Shown here in pieces: positions 33,398 to 40,931 of a DNA stretch of 64,000 nt. The stretch spans positions 1 through 64,000 of the forward strand of contig CAZLWX010000003.1 of assembly GCA_964563295.1 (NCBI GenBank), written 5' to 3'. Position numbers and translations under genes: made by a program. The stretch comes from Chryseosolibacter sp964563295 (GTDB lineage Bacteria > Bacteroidota > Bacteroidia > Cytophagales > Cyclobacteriaceae). The notes under the pieces were generated by a model. It searched no databases and was not told where the DNA came from. It saw only the letters and a list, made by a program, of their open reading frames with translations. The first letter of the stretch is position 1. Every line of letters starts with the position of its first letter.

Positions 33398-35299
33398 TCA
33401 GTTGATCGTGGGCTCGCCAGAGAAATCTCCCCGGAGCGTACGATACCGCTTTCGTGCTTCCGCGGCGAAAACACTTCCGGGGAACCTGTTAAGAAATTCG
33501 CGGTACATCTCCATGGCCTTGTCGCGGTTCTTCAGGTGGCGTTCGTAAATTTCCGCCTGGAGGAAATAGGCGTCATCGGTCAGGATATCTTCGGGGTATT
33601 CATCGATAATACGCTGCAGCAGGCTGATCGATTCCATGAACTCCCCGCGTTTCATCCGCATGTTCGCCTCAAGCCAGTACACATTGTCGAGGATCGACTG
33701 GTTCGAAAAGCTCAAGACCGCACCTGTGGCCGGGTCGACCGCCTGACCTTGCTTCAGTAGCGCAATCTTCTCCAACGCCTCGTTCTGTTTGTTTTGATAC
33801 AGCAGCAATTCGATAGCGGCGAACTGCCTGAGCGCATCTCCGGCAGAATCAAAAGCAATGTTTTCTTTGATCAACATGCTGAGGTCCATGGCGTCGTTGG
33901 CGATTTCGCGGGTGGTGGCTTCTTTGAGAATATCCAGATGTTCCTGGGCGAGACGAAAATCTCCCTTGAAATACGAAAGCTTCGCATTCTTAAGTTTTGC
34001 CTCGTATCCTACCGGATTTTCTTTCTGCGTTTTCTCGACCTGCGAATAAAGCAAAGTTGATTCCCATGGTTCACCTCTGGTCAGATAGATATCGCCCAAA
34101 TCCAACTTGGCTTTAGACCTGAGGTAGAGCGATGCCCTGGGATTTGAAATTAGCTCATTGAGTATTTCGATGGCCGAATCTTTCTTATCAAGATAATTGG
34201 CGAACAGGAGGGCTTCATTCCGGGTAGCCTCCAGGGAGTTCACGTTGTCGGGGTATTTTTCAATGAAGCGCTGATAGTCGTCGATCAGCGTTTTCACCGA
34301 ATCGACATTCACCGGGAAACTGCCCCTGACCCTGGCTTCCCTGGTGCGAATCAGACCCAAGCGGGCAAGCAGCTGATTCGGGCTGCCGGCATATTCGCGC
34401 ATTACGTAGCGGTAAATTTTTGACGCCGTTTCGTAATCCTGATTATCGAGTGCCACCTTAGCAACCTCCATCGATTTTTCGCCCTCCTTATTGTATCGCT
34501 TGTCGTACGCCCGGGCCTGAACGAATGACGCGTAGAAGTTCTTCTGCTGCATTGTTACCCAAATCAGAAGGTCGGTGTACACTTCAACGTCCGGATTCTC
34601 CTGGACTTTTTCATAAAGCAAGCGCTCCAGGCTTTCCAGTTCCTCTGGCTTGGTCAGCAATGCCTGCATGACGTTCTTGACATACTGGATGTTCGCGGAG
34701 CTCTGGGTCACGTAGCTGAGATATTCGCGCACCATTTTATCCTGTTGACCCTGTATGCGATACAGCATGGCGAGGTCCAGGCAAAACAGATACGGGTTAC
34801 CCTGAAACTGGCGAGACTCACTCAGCACCAATATTGCGTAGTCGATAAGGGAGCGGGCAGACAGGTAATCTGACATCATCTTTGAAAGCTGTACGTTGCT
34901 CCTCACTTCACTTATGATGTCACGGAAATAGCGGTCGGCTTTACCGATGTCGCCGGATCTTACATAGACGAGGCCGACATCGAGTTTGTATTGCATATTC
35001 TCCGGGTCGCGGCGGGACACACGCTTAAGGTAACTCTGGGCTTCGTCGAACTCATCGAGATCCATGAGTACGCTCAAGTAGTTGTTGTGAATCAGCGGGA
35101 TGTTGGCGTCGCTCTTTGCCAAATCTGAATATAGTTCAGCCGCCTTTTTCTTATCCCCTTTTATCAGGTATTCGTTGGCAAGCTGTATGTCGGCATGTTT
35201 TTGTCCGATTACCGGTATTGTGATGGTGAGAAGTATTAAGAATGCCAATGGCCTTATTATTCTTATTAGATATATTATATAATCATTATAATAAGCCAT
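33398..35299 (-). CDS. Secreted TPR-repeat protein
   Basis: 633 residues. N-terminus with a hydrophobic export segment (about 11-32, ending VIGQ), then many tetratricopeptide repeats (ANEYLIKGDKKKAAELYSDL, DEFDEAQSYLKRVSRRDPEN, KADRYFRDI, and C-terminal GEFMESISLLQRIIDEYPED and LKNRDKAMEMYREFLNRFPG). TPR arrays are protein-binding scaffolds. The C-terminal part resembles the YfgC/BamD-like outer-membrane TPR arrangement, so periplasmic location is likely. The first ~15 residues (YYNDYIIYLIRII) are encoded by an extremely AT-rich tract that is part of the candidate origin. Confidence 0.8.
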   Translation of the reverse strand: MAYYNDYIIYLIRIIRPLAFLILLTITIPVIGQKHADIQLANEYLIKGDKKKAAELYSDLAKSDANIPLIHNNYLSVLMDLDEFDEAQSYLKRVSRRDPENMQYKLDVGLVYVRSGDIGKADRYFRDIISEVRSNVQLSKMMSDYLSARSLIDYAILVLSESRQFQGNPYLFCLDLAMLYRIQGQQDKMVREYLSYVTQSSANIQYVKNVMQALLTKPEELESLERLLYEKVQENPDVEVYTDLLIWVTMQQKNFYASFVQARAYDKRYNKEGEKSMEVAKVALDNQDYETASKIYRYVMREYAGSPNQLLARLGLIRTREARVRGSFPVNVDSVKTLIDDYQRFIEKYPDNVNSLEATRNEALLFANYLDKKDSAIEILNELISNPRASLYLRSKAKLDLGDIYLTRGEPWESTLLYSQVEKTQKENPVGYEAKLKNAKLSYFKGDFRLAQEHLDILKEATTREIANDAMDLSMLIKENIAFDSAGDALRQFAAIELLLYQNKQNEALEKIALLKQGQAVDPATGAVLSFSNQSILDNVYWLEANMRMKRGEFMESISLLQRIIDEYPEDILTDDAYFLQAEIYERHLKNRDKAMEMYREFLNRFPGSVFAAEARKRYRTLRGDFSGEPTIN

Positions 35300-35600
35300 G
35301 TAGAATCGTTGATAAATAACTATTCCAATCGGTGTGGATATCTTGTTAGCTAAGTTACGGATTGAACGAATTAATGTTCAATGGATTATGAAGGTATCCA
35401 CAAGTATTTTTTGAGTGGATAAAGCAGGTGTTGGCAAGTTGACCTTGGAGTAATTGTTGGTAAAAGTTTTTTTTGAGATGGAACGGGGCAGCTGGCGGTT
35501 GATTGGAGATCAAGGTGAGTGATGCGGGGCCTGGTTGCCTGGTTGTCCACAAGGCATTAAGAGCTTATCAACAATGGTCCAAGTTCCCAGTTAGCTTTGA
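35246..35600. other. Candidate chromosomal replication origin (oriC)
   Basis: Five 9-mers differ by one base from the DnaA box TTATCCACA: 35333-35341 (-), 35394-35402 (+), 35414-35422 (-), 35543-35551 (+) and 35575-35583 (+). Weaker 7/9 matches are near 35310, 35455 and 35602. An adjacent AT-rich tract has 3 of 30 G/C at 35261-35290 and is a candidate unwinding element. Under equal base use about 0.05 such matches would be expected in 250 bp on both strands. A gene-free 257-bp spacer (35300-35556) forms the core. mnmG and parS-like sites lie 2.5-4.5 kb away. Confidence 0.6.
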
Positions 35601-37245
35601 GGTTGATAAGAGTGGAGTTCTTTTCGGGTTCCCGGTAGAAAAGGATGGGTTCTGGCTCCTGGTGTTTTTCATAGTTGCCTGGATCCCATTTCCCGTTTCC
35701 ATTCCGATCGATAATTACACGGAGTGAGTATTGGCTGGCTGTGAGATCTTCGAATTGGCCCTTGTTCACATTGACTTTTTGCTGGAGAATGTTTCCGGTC
35801 TTGTCGAGGAGTTGCACTACGAGGGGGCTTCCGGTGATTCGTACATCGAACGATATGATGGACAACTCGTTGGCGCGCAAAGGTTGTATCTTTTGAGTTG
35901 TGCGGCGCGAGCTATCACCTTCGACGCTTATGAACGCGCCAGTGCCGAGTATGAGTTGGTTTAGTTGTGCGGGTGTAGCGGGGGCAGGAGATTCACGTCG
36001 CGGAGGACCATTGGCATGGACCGATTCGGGTTGTGAGAAGTAGGAGCGGTCGAGATGTTTGATGAATCTGATGGTATTCCGTGCGGGTTCCGGGATGAGA
36101 TCATCGGGTGCAAAGGAGACAAGAGTGGCAGAGTCGACCTGGAAGAAGAGGCTGTCGAAGTTTATCTGGGCAACGGGTTTGGTGAAAACGAGCTGACCTT
36201 CGAGGCGACCTTTCGGACCGATGAGCCGGCTTTTTGAAAGAGTGTAGGTGAATGGATCTGGTGTGACCTGGCGGTCGGCGAATTTAGCATAGAAGATAGA
36301 ATCGATTGTATTGTCGAGGCTGTCCCTGGCTACAAATCTGATCGCTACACTATCGGAATCCGGGAAGGTATTGTAGACGCGTATGTTGGCGGCGTCTTCA
36401 CCAAATGCTGTGTATATCGGCAGGCTATCAGGAGTGGTGATCGTAAATTCCCTGAGGTTCTTCGTGGTCTTGATATTGAAATAGGTGTTGTACGGTCGCG
36501 CGCTCGTGATTGCAAGCTGACGGGTGTCGAGGCGGAAAAGTGGGATATTTATTCCTGAGGTATCGCGTTGCAGCAGGAGTGAGTCGCTTAGGAAGCCATA
36601 GGATTCTGATCGGGAATCGGCGATCAGATTTCGGTTTTTGTCCATAAGTGCGTAGGTGTAGTAAACCTGGCCTTTTAGGTTGTCGATGATATATTGGCCT
36701 TTGTCGTCTGTTCGGGTGAAATAGACGGCCGGGTGCTTGAGAATACTGAACGTATCATTGGGGACGTGGATAGCTACCGTCGCATCTTTGGCTGGGTCGC
36801 CTGTGAGGAGATCGTAGACGGTGCCTGATATGGACAAGGAGTCAATGTAGTATCCTGTACTGATCGCCAGTTTGAGATTTCGCACTGGATTCTTTTCGGT
36901 GACGTCCTGGACGGCTTCACGAAAGTTGAAGGTATACGTGGTGCTGTCTTCGAGCGGGGCATTGAATTCAAAGACAAGGGAGTTGCGGCGAACCTTAACT
37001 TCGAAGTCTTTGCCTATCGATGGCGTGACGATGATTTGTTCCCTCGGATTTTCGAGCATTATCATTTCTGAGAACTCCATGCGAAGTTGATCCCCTTTGA
37101 AATTGATTGTTCCCTGGGCTGGTTGCGCATTGACGAGGACCGGAGGTATTGTGTCTTTGGGTCCTCCGGTGGGACTGGTCTGTTTCGCGCAGGAGCCGAT
37201 AAGCAGAAGGAGGTAGAGAAACCAGTGGAGGCGGGATCTGATCAT
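35557..37245 (-). CDS. Lipoprotein with N-terminal Ig-like domain
   Basis: 562 residues. A lipoprotein signal (LLLLIGSC, cysteine at 19) leads to TSPTGGPKDTIPPVLVNAQP, the start typical of the SbsA/Big_5 Ig-like family (about 30-130: LRMEFSEMIMLENPREQI, LEDSTTYTFNFREAVQDVTE). A carboxypeptidase-regulatory-like fold follows at about 135-225 (GTVYDLLTGDPAKDATVAIH). The rest is beta-rich without named domain; the C-terminus SLRVIIDRNGNGKWDPGNY is a calcium-type turn. Probably anchored to the outer membrane. It overlaps the upstream methyltransferase by four bases. Function unknown. Confidence 0.8.
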   Translation of the reverse strand: MIRSRLHWFLYLLLLIGSCAKQTSPTGGPKDTIPPVLVNAQPAQGTINFKGDQLRMEFSEMIMLENPREQIIVTPSIGKDFEVKVRRNSLVFEFNAPLEDSTTYTFNFREAVQDVTEKNPVRNLKLAISTGYYIDSLSISGTVYDLLTGDPAKDATVAIHVPNDTFSILKHPAVYFTRTDDKGQYIIDNLKGQVYYTYALMDKNRNLIADSRSESYGFLSDSLLLQRDTSGINIPLFRLDTRQLAITSARPYNTYFNIKTTKNLREFTITTPDSLPIYTAFGEDAANIRVYNTFPDSDSVAIRFVARDSLDNTIDSIFYAKFADRQVTPDPFTYTLSKSRLIGPKGRLEGQLVFTKPVAQINFDSLFFQVDSATLVSFAPDDLIPEPARNTIRFIKHLDRSYFSQPESVHANGPPRRESPAPATPAQLNQLILGTGAFISVEGDSSRRTTQKIQPLRANELSIISFDVRITGSPLVVQLLDKTGNILQQKVNVNKGQFEDLTASQYSLRVIIDRNGNGKWDPGNYEKHQEPEPILFYREPEKNSTLINLKANWELGPLLISS

Positions 37246-38126
37246 TTGGTCGCGATGTAAATAAGGCTAGAATATTCGCCTGTGTTTCGTGCAGCTGAAT
37301 TGGACCGGAGGCCAAGGCGGACGCCTCTGAGTGTTGCACCGATTGTTTGGGCGCTGATGGCGTATTGTTCACTGAGCATGCTGACGTAAAAGGCATCAAG
37401 TTTCATCGGGACGATGTGCATGAGTTTCAGAGAGTGTTTGCGAAGAAGATCTTCCATGGTGGGTTTAGAAAAATGCCAAAGGTGACGGGGCACGTCGTAA
37501 CCAGCCCACAGGCTCTTGTATTGGTTTGCATCGGCGCTGCGATGATTCGGTACAGCAATAAACATCGTGCCATTTTGAGCAAGCGCTGAAGCGAGGCCAT
37601 CGAGTTGCGAGTTAAGATCGGGTACGTGTTCAAGTACGTGCCACAAGGTAATGATATCATAACGGTTCGCAGTGTTTGGCAGAGAGGGCATTATGTTGAT
37701 ACCAGTTAGTTGCTGGGCGAATTCACGGGCGGTTGTCGTGGGTTCGACTCCCGCAGCGATGTAGCCGCGTTTGATCGCAGCCAGGAGGAACTGGCCGGTA
37801 CCGCAACCGAAATCTAGTAGTTGGCGCGCTTGATCGTCCGCGTGTTTTCGAATGATGTTCAGCTTCCATCGCAAGTTGAGCCCTCGCGCGATCCGGTAAG
37901 CCCGGTCGAGGAGGGTATTGCTGGTGGTGGAATGTGAGATGTAATTGGGCGACTGATAATATTTTGGCAGATCAGAGTTCTGAGGACGCGGCGACGTTAT
38001 TACGAGATGACATTGCACACATTCCTGGAGACTGAACGTTTCATGTGAAACAGTGTGATCAATACATTGCAGGAACGGCCGGAACGCAGTTCCCCCGCAA
38101 ATCGGACATTCATTGACGTCATACAT
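37242..38126 (-). CDS. SAM-dependent methyltransferase with N-terminal zinc ribbon
   Basis: 294 residues. The first ~60 residues carry two CxxC pairs (CPICGG and CVQCHL) that would bind zinc. The class I methyltransferase fold follows: SAM loop LLDFGCGTGQFLLA (about 110-123), the acidic loop AAGVEPTTTA, and IITLWHVLEHVPDL. The C-methyltransferase/sugar-methylase type is suggested by this zinc-ribbon arrangement, but the substrate is unknown. It starts 1 bp before the mnmG stop, so mnmG, this gene and the lipoprotein are one transcript. Confidence 0.82.
   Translation of the reverse strand: MYDVNECPICGGTAFRPFLQCIDHTVSHETFSLQECVQCHLVITSPRPQNSDLPKYYQSPNYISHSTTSNTLLDRAYRIARGLNLRWKLNIIRKHADDQARQLLDFGCGTGQFLLAAIKRGYIAAGVEPTTTAREFAQQLTGINIMPSLPNTANRYDIITLWHVLEHVPDLNSQLDGLASALAQNGTMFIAVPNHRSADANQYKSLWAGYDVPRHLWHFSKPTMEDLLRKHSLKLMHIVPMKLDAFYVSMLSEQYAISAQTIGATLRGVRLGLRSNSAARNTGEYSSLIYIATK
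38037..38052. promoter_or_regulatory. Degenerate parS-like site
   Basis: CGTTTCATGTGAAACA, 14 of 16 to the ParB consensus TGTTTCACGTGAAACA. It lies inside the methyltransferase gene (residues HETF region). Confidence 0.4.
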
Positions 38127-39988
38127 TACTTGCCGAGGTACACGGTGAGGATTGAGATGTCGGAGGTTGAAACGCCGCTGATACGGGAGGCTTGTCCTAG
38201 AGTCTCGGGATGGATCTTCTTCAGCTTTTCACGCCCTTCGGATGAAAGGGCTGAAACCCGGTCGTAGTCAAAGTCGGTCCTGATACGGAAATTTTCGAGT
38301 GCTCCAATCTTTTCGGCAAGCTTTTGTTCGCGGTCGATGTAGGTCTCGTACTTGATGGCGATCTCGGCTTGTTCCTGGACTTCCGGAGAGAAGCGGGACA
38401 CGAGGTGGTTGATGTTTGCATCTAACTTTTTCAGTTGGGCGATACCGATGTGAGGGCGCCGGAGGAGATTGATTACCGGTATCTTCTCGCGGATGGTGGC
38501 AGTCTGGAGATTGCTTAATTCGTCATTGATCAATTCCGGCTCGACTTTCACCTTGCGCAGTTGGGTTATCAGCGCTTCCAGGTCTGATCGTTTGTCGATC
38601 AATTTCTTCATTCGTTCATCAGAGGCAAGTCCAATTCTGTGGCCCGCTTCCGTAAGCCTAAGGTCGGCATTATCCTGTCTTAGCAGGATGCGATATTCGG
38701 CGCGCGAGGTAAACATGCGGTAAGGTTCCTGGGTGCCTTTGTTGACCAGGTCATCGATTAATACGCCGATGTAGGCCTGGGATCTACTGAGTACAAAGGG
38801 GGGCTTGTCGTTGATCTTGTTATGAGCGTTGATGCCAGCCATGAGTCCCTGGCAGGCCGCTTCTTCGTAACCTGTTGTGCCGTTAATTTGGCCCGCAAAG
38901 TACAGATTATCAATTAGTTGCGTTTCAAGCGTGGTCTTTAGTTGAGTGGGTGGGAAGAAGTCGTATTCTATGGCATAGCCAGGCCGAAACATCCGTGCAT
39001 TCTCGAATCCCGGTATCCTGGTAAGCGCCTTGTACTGGACATCTTCCGGTAGCGACGTTGAAAACCCGTTGACATATATCTCGACGGTGTTCCAGCCTTC
39101 TGGCTCGACGAAGATCTGGTGTCGTTCACGGTCAGCGAATCGGTTGATCTTATCTTCGATGGAAGGGCAATAACGCGGGCCGAGGCCTTTGATTCGGCCC
39201 TGGAACATAGGGGACTGGTCGAAGCCTTTTTGAAGTTCAGTGTGGACCTTCTCGTTGGTATAGGTCATCCAGCAGCTGAGTTGGTTTGATAATGGCGTCG
39301 TATCAGAGAATGAGAATTTCGATGGGTTCTCATCGCCCTTTTGTTCTTCCATTCTTGAGTAGTCCAGGCTGCGTCCATCGACGCGCGGGGGTGTTCCAGT
39401 CTTCATTCGGCCTGATTCGAATCCCAGGTTAATGAGTTGTTCCGTGAGCCCCGTAGCGGCTTTTTCTGCGGTTCTCCCGCCCCCGAATTGTTTTTCGCCA
39501 ATGTGAATCTTTCCGTTCAGAAAGGTCCCATTCGTCAGAACCACACATTTGCCGCGAATGTCGATTCCCAGGCTCGTTCTGACGCCAACAGCGCGGTTGC
39601 CTTCAACGATTATTGACGTTACCATCTCCTGCCAGAAATGAACGTTCTTATTTTGTTCCAGCGCCATTCTCCATTCCTCGGCGAACCGAAGTCGGTCGTT
39701 TTGGGTTCTGGGACTCCACATTGCGGGTCCCTTGGAGCGATTGAGCATCCGAAACTGGATCATTGAATTGTCGGATACAATACCGGACTGTCCTCCGAGC
39801 GCATCGATTTCCCTCACAATTTGGCCTTTTGCCACGCCTCCCATTGCGGGATTGCATGACATCTGCCCAATCGTCGTCATATTCATAGTCACCAGCAGGA
39901 CCCGGGAGCCCATTGTTGCGGCAGCGGCCGCCGCCTCGCAACCGGCGTGACCGGCCCCCACCACTATCACATCATATTCTTTGAACAT
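38126..39988 (-). CDS. mnmG: tRNA uridine-5-carboxymethylaminomethyl modification enzyme MnmG
   Basis: 620 residues, the normal MnmG (GidA) length. With MnmE it installs the cmnm5 group at U34 of certain tRNAs, using FAD and methylenetetrahydrofolate/glycine chemistry. The FAD motif is VIVVGAGHAGCEAAAAAA (8-25); other motifs are TMNMTTIGQMSCNPAMGGVA, LKTGTPPRVDG (here MKTGTPPRVDGRSL), FVEPEGWNT and EYRILLRQDNADLRLTEAG; C-terminal INHLVSRFSPE. In many bacteria mnmG lies close to the replication origin, and here parS-like sites sit in its promoter region. Confidence 0.97.
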   Translation of the reverse strand: MFKEYDVIVVGAGHAGCEAAAAAATMGSRVLLVTMNMTTIGQMSCNPAMGGVAKGQIVREIDALGGQSGIVSDNSMIQFRMLNRSKGPAMWSPRTQNDRLRFAEEWRMALEQNKNVHFWQEMVTSIIVEGNRAVGVRTSLGIDIRGKCVVLTNGTFLNGKIHIGEKQFGGGRTAEKAATGLTEQLINLGFESGRMKTGTPPRVDGRSLDYSRMEEQKGDENPSKFSFSDTTPLSNQLSCWMTYTNEKVHTELQKGFDQSPMFQGRIKGLGPRYCPSIEDKINRFADRERHQIFVEPEGWNTVEIYVNGFSTSLPEDVQYKALTRIPGFENARMFRPGYAIEYDFFPPTQLKTTLETQLIDNLYFAGQINGTTGYEEAACQGLMAGINAHNKINDKPPFVLSRSQAYIGVLIDDLVNKGTQEPYRMFTSRAEYRILLRQDNADLRLTEAGHRIGLASDERMKKLIDKRSDLEALITQLRKVKVEPELINDELSNLQTATIREKIPVINLLRRPHIGIAQLKKLDANINHLVSRFSPEVQEQAEIAIKYETYIDREQKLAEKIGALENFRIRTDFDYDRVSALSSEGREKLKKIHPETLGQASRISGVSTSDISILTVYLGK

Positions 39989-40020
39989 CGTTTTGGTCGG
40001 AATTCAAGCGTTTTAAAAAA

Positions 40021-40036
40021 AGTTTCACGTGGAACG
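40021..40036. promoter_or_regulatory. parS-like site 1 (upstream of mnmG)
   Basis: AGTTTCACGTGGAACG. Its core GTTTCACGTGGAAC is 13 of 14 to the parS core. It lies about 32 bp before the mnmG ATG. Confidence 0.6.
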
Positions 40037-40073
40037 AAAACTTGCCCACAAAATCCATCCACAATTCCACAAT

Positions 40074-40089
40074 TGTTTCACGTGAAACC
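40074..40089. promoter_or_regulatory. parS-like site 2 (near-perfect)
   Basis: TGTTTCACGTGAAACC matches 15 of 16 bases of the ParB-binding consensus, with a perfect 14-bp palindromic core. It lies in the mnmG/ybeY spacer. Confidence 0.85.
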
Positions 40090-40093
40090 TAAC

Positions 40094-40516
40094 CTAGCGC
40101 AAAGATAGGCAAGCATCCTCTTTTTTGCGCATCCGGCTCTTTTCGGAGGGATTCTTGTCAGAATAACCCATCAAATGCAAGACTCCATGTACCATAACCC
40201 GGTCCAGCTCGTCCTGAAAGGGAACCCTGAGGTTCCTGGCATTTTCGCGAACACGATCGATGCTTATAAAAATGTCGCCCTCAAGCTTGTGCGAGCCTTC
40301 ACTATTGTCGAAGGTGATGATGTCCGTATAATAATCGTGGGCTAAATAGTGCTGATTAATTCCCAACAGGTAGTCATCGCTACAGAAAATGAAATTCAGG
40401 GTCTGAATCTCATATCCGAACTCGTCGGATACTCTCTTAAGCCAGGAGATCGTCTTTCGCGGATGAGATGGTTTGAACCGTGTATCCTTGCGGAAGAATG
40501 AAATGGGCTCAGGCAT
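40094..40516 (-). CDS. ybeY: Endoribonuclease YbeY (rRNA maturation)
   Basis: 140 residues, UPF0054 family. YbeY is a zinc endoribonuclease in 16S rRNA 3' maturation and ribosome quality control. The zinc motif is HGVLHLMGYSD; Bacteroidota members often have D/K after GY instead of the usual HE. Other signatures are LLGINQHYLAHDYYTDIITF and DNSEGSHKLEGDIFISIDRV. It overlaps the ATPase gene upstream by 8 bp and is the last gene of the DUF4175 unit. Confidence 0.93.
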   Translation of the reverse strand: MPEPISFFRKDTRFKPSHPRKTISWLKRVSDEFGYEIQTLNFIFCSDDYLLGINQHYLAHDYYTDIITFDNSEGSHKLEGDIFISIDRVRENARNLRVPFQDELDRVMVHGVLHLMGYSDKNPSEKSRMRKKEDACLSLR

Positions 40517-40931
40517 TCATGTAGAAGCTCAACTCGACAATCCGGCCATTTTCCCTGAAAAGCACCTCGTCGGAGAGATGCTTCATTAAGAAAATTCCCC
40601 TGCCGCCGGGCTTCTCAAGGTTTTCAGGAGCAGTCGGATCGGGAAGTTGCTCGAAATCGAACCCCTCCCCTTCATCCTTAACCGTAAACTTGATTAAGCT
40701 ATCCTGGAGGGAAAGGCTAAGGTGAACATTCTTCTTCTTGTTGTTCTGATTGCCGTGCTTGATTGCGTTGTTCACCGCTTCGGTAACGGCAATCATGATG
40801 TTTCCATAGATGTCGTCATCCAGGTGAAATCGATCTTTCGCATTGTCGATAAAACTCTCGATCATCCGGATGTTCTCCGTCATCGAGGGTACCTGAATGC
40901 TAATCGTGTCCATGGACCTCTTCTTACTCAT
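40509..40931 (-). CDS. Histidine-kinase-like ATPase (anti-sigma factor type)
   Basis: 140 residues, a stand-alone GHKL (HATPase_c_2) domain of the RsbW/SpoIIAB type. N box: MIAVTEAVNNAIKHGNQNN; G1 box: VKDEGEGFDFEQLP; G2 box: GGRGIFLMKHLSD. Such proteins are serine kinases that bind and inhibit a sigma factor and phosphorylate an anti-anti-sigma protein. No STAS partner or sigma factor is in the window. The ATG at 40931 overlaps the DUF4175 stop by 8 bp; a second ATG at 40913 preceded by AAGAGG is an alternative start. Confidence 0.86.
   Translation of the reverse strand: MSKKRSMDTISIQVPSMTENIRMIESFIDNAKDRFHLDDDIYGNIMIAVTEAVNNAIKHGNQNNKKKNVHLSLSLQDSLIKFTVKDEGEGFDFEQLPDPTAPENLEKPGGRGIFLMKHLSDEVLFRENGRIVELSFYMNA

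Noticed and set aside
35503..35727. 74-codon plus-strand frame across the candidate origin
   Set aside because: Half of it lies antisense to the lipoprotein gene and the rest covers DnaA-box-like sites.
37738..37762. tRNA T-arm-like sequence GTGGGTTCGACTCCCGC
   Set aside because: It codes for the conserved GVEPTTTA loop of the methyltransferase, and no acceptor, D or anticodon arms are present.
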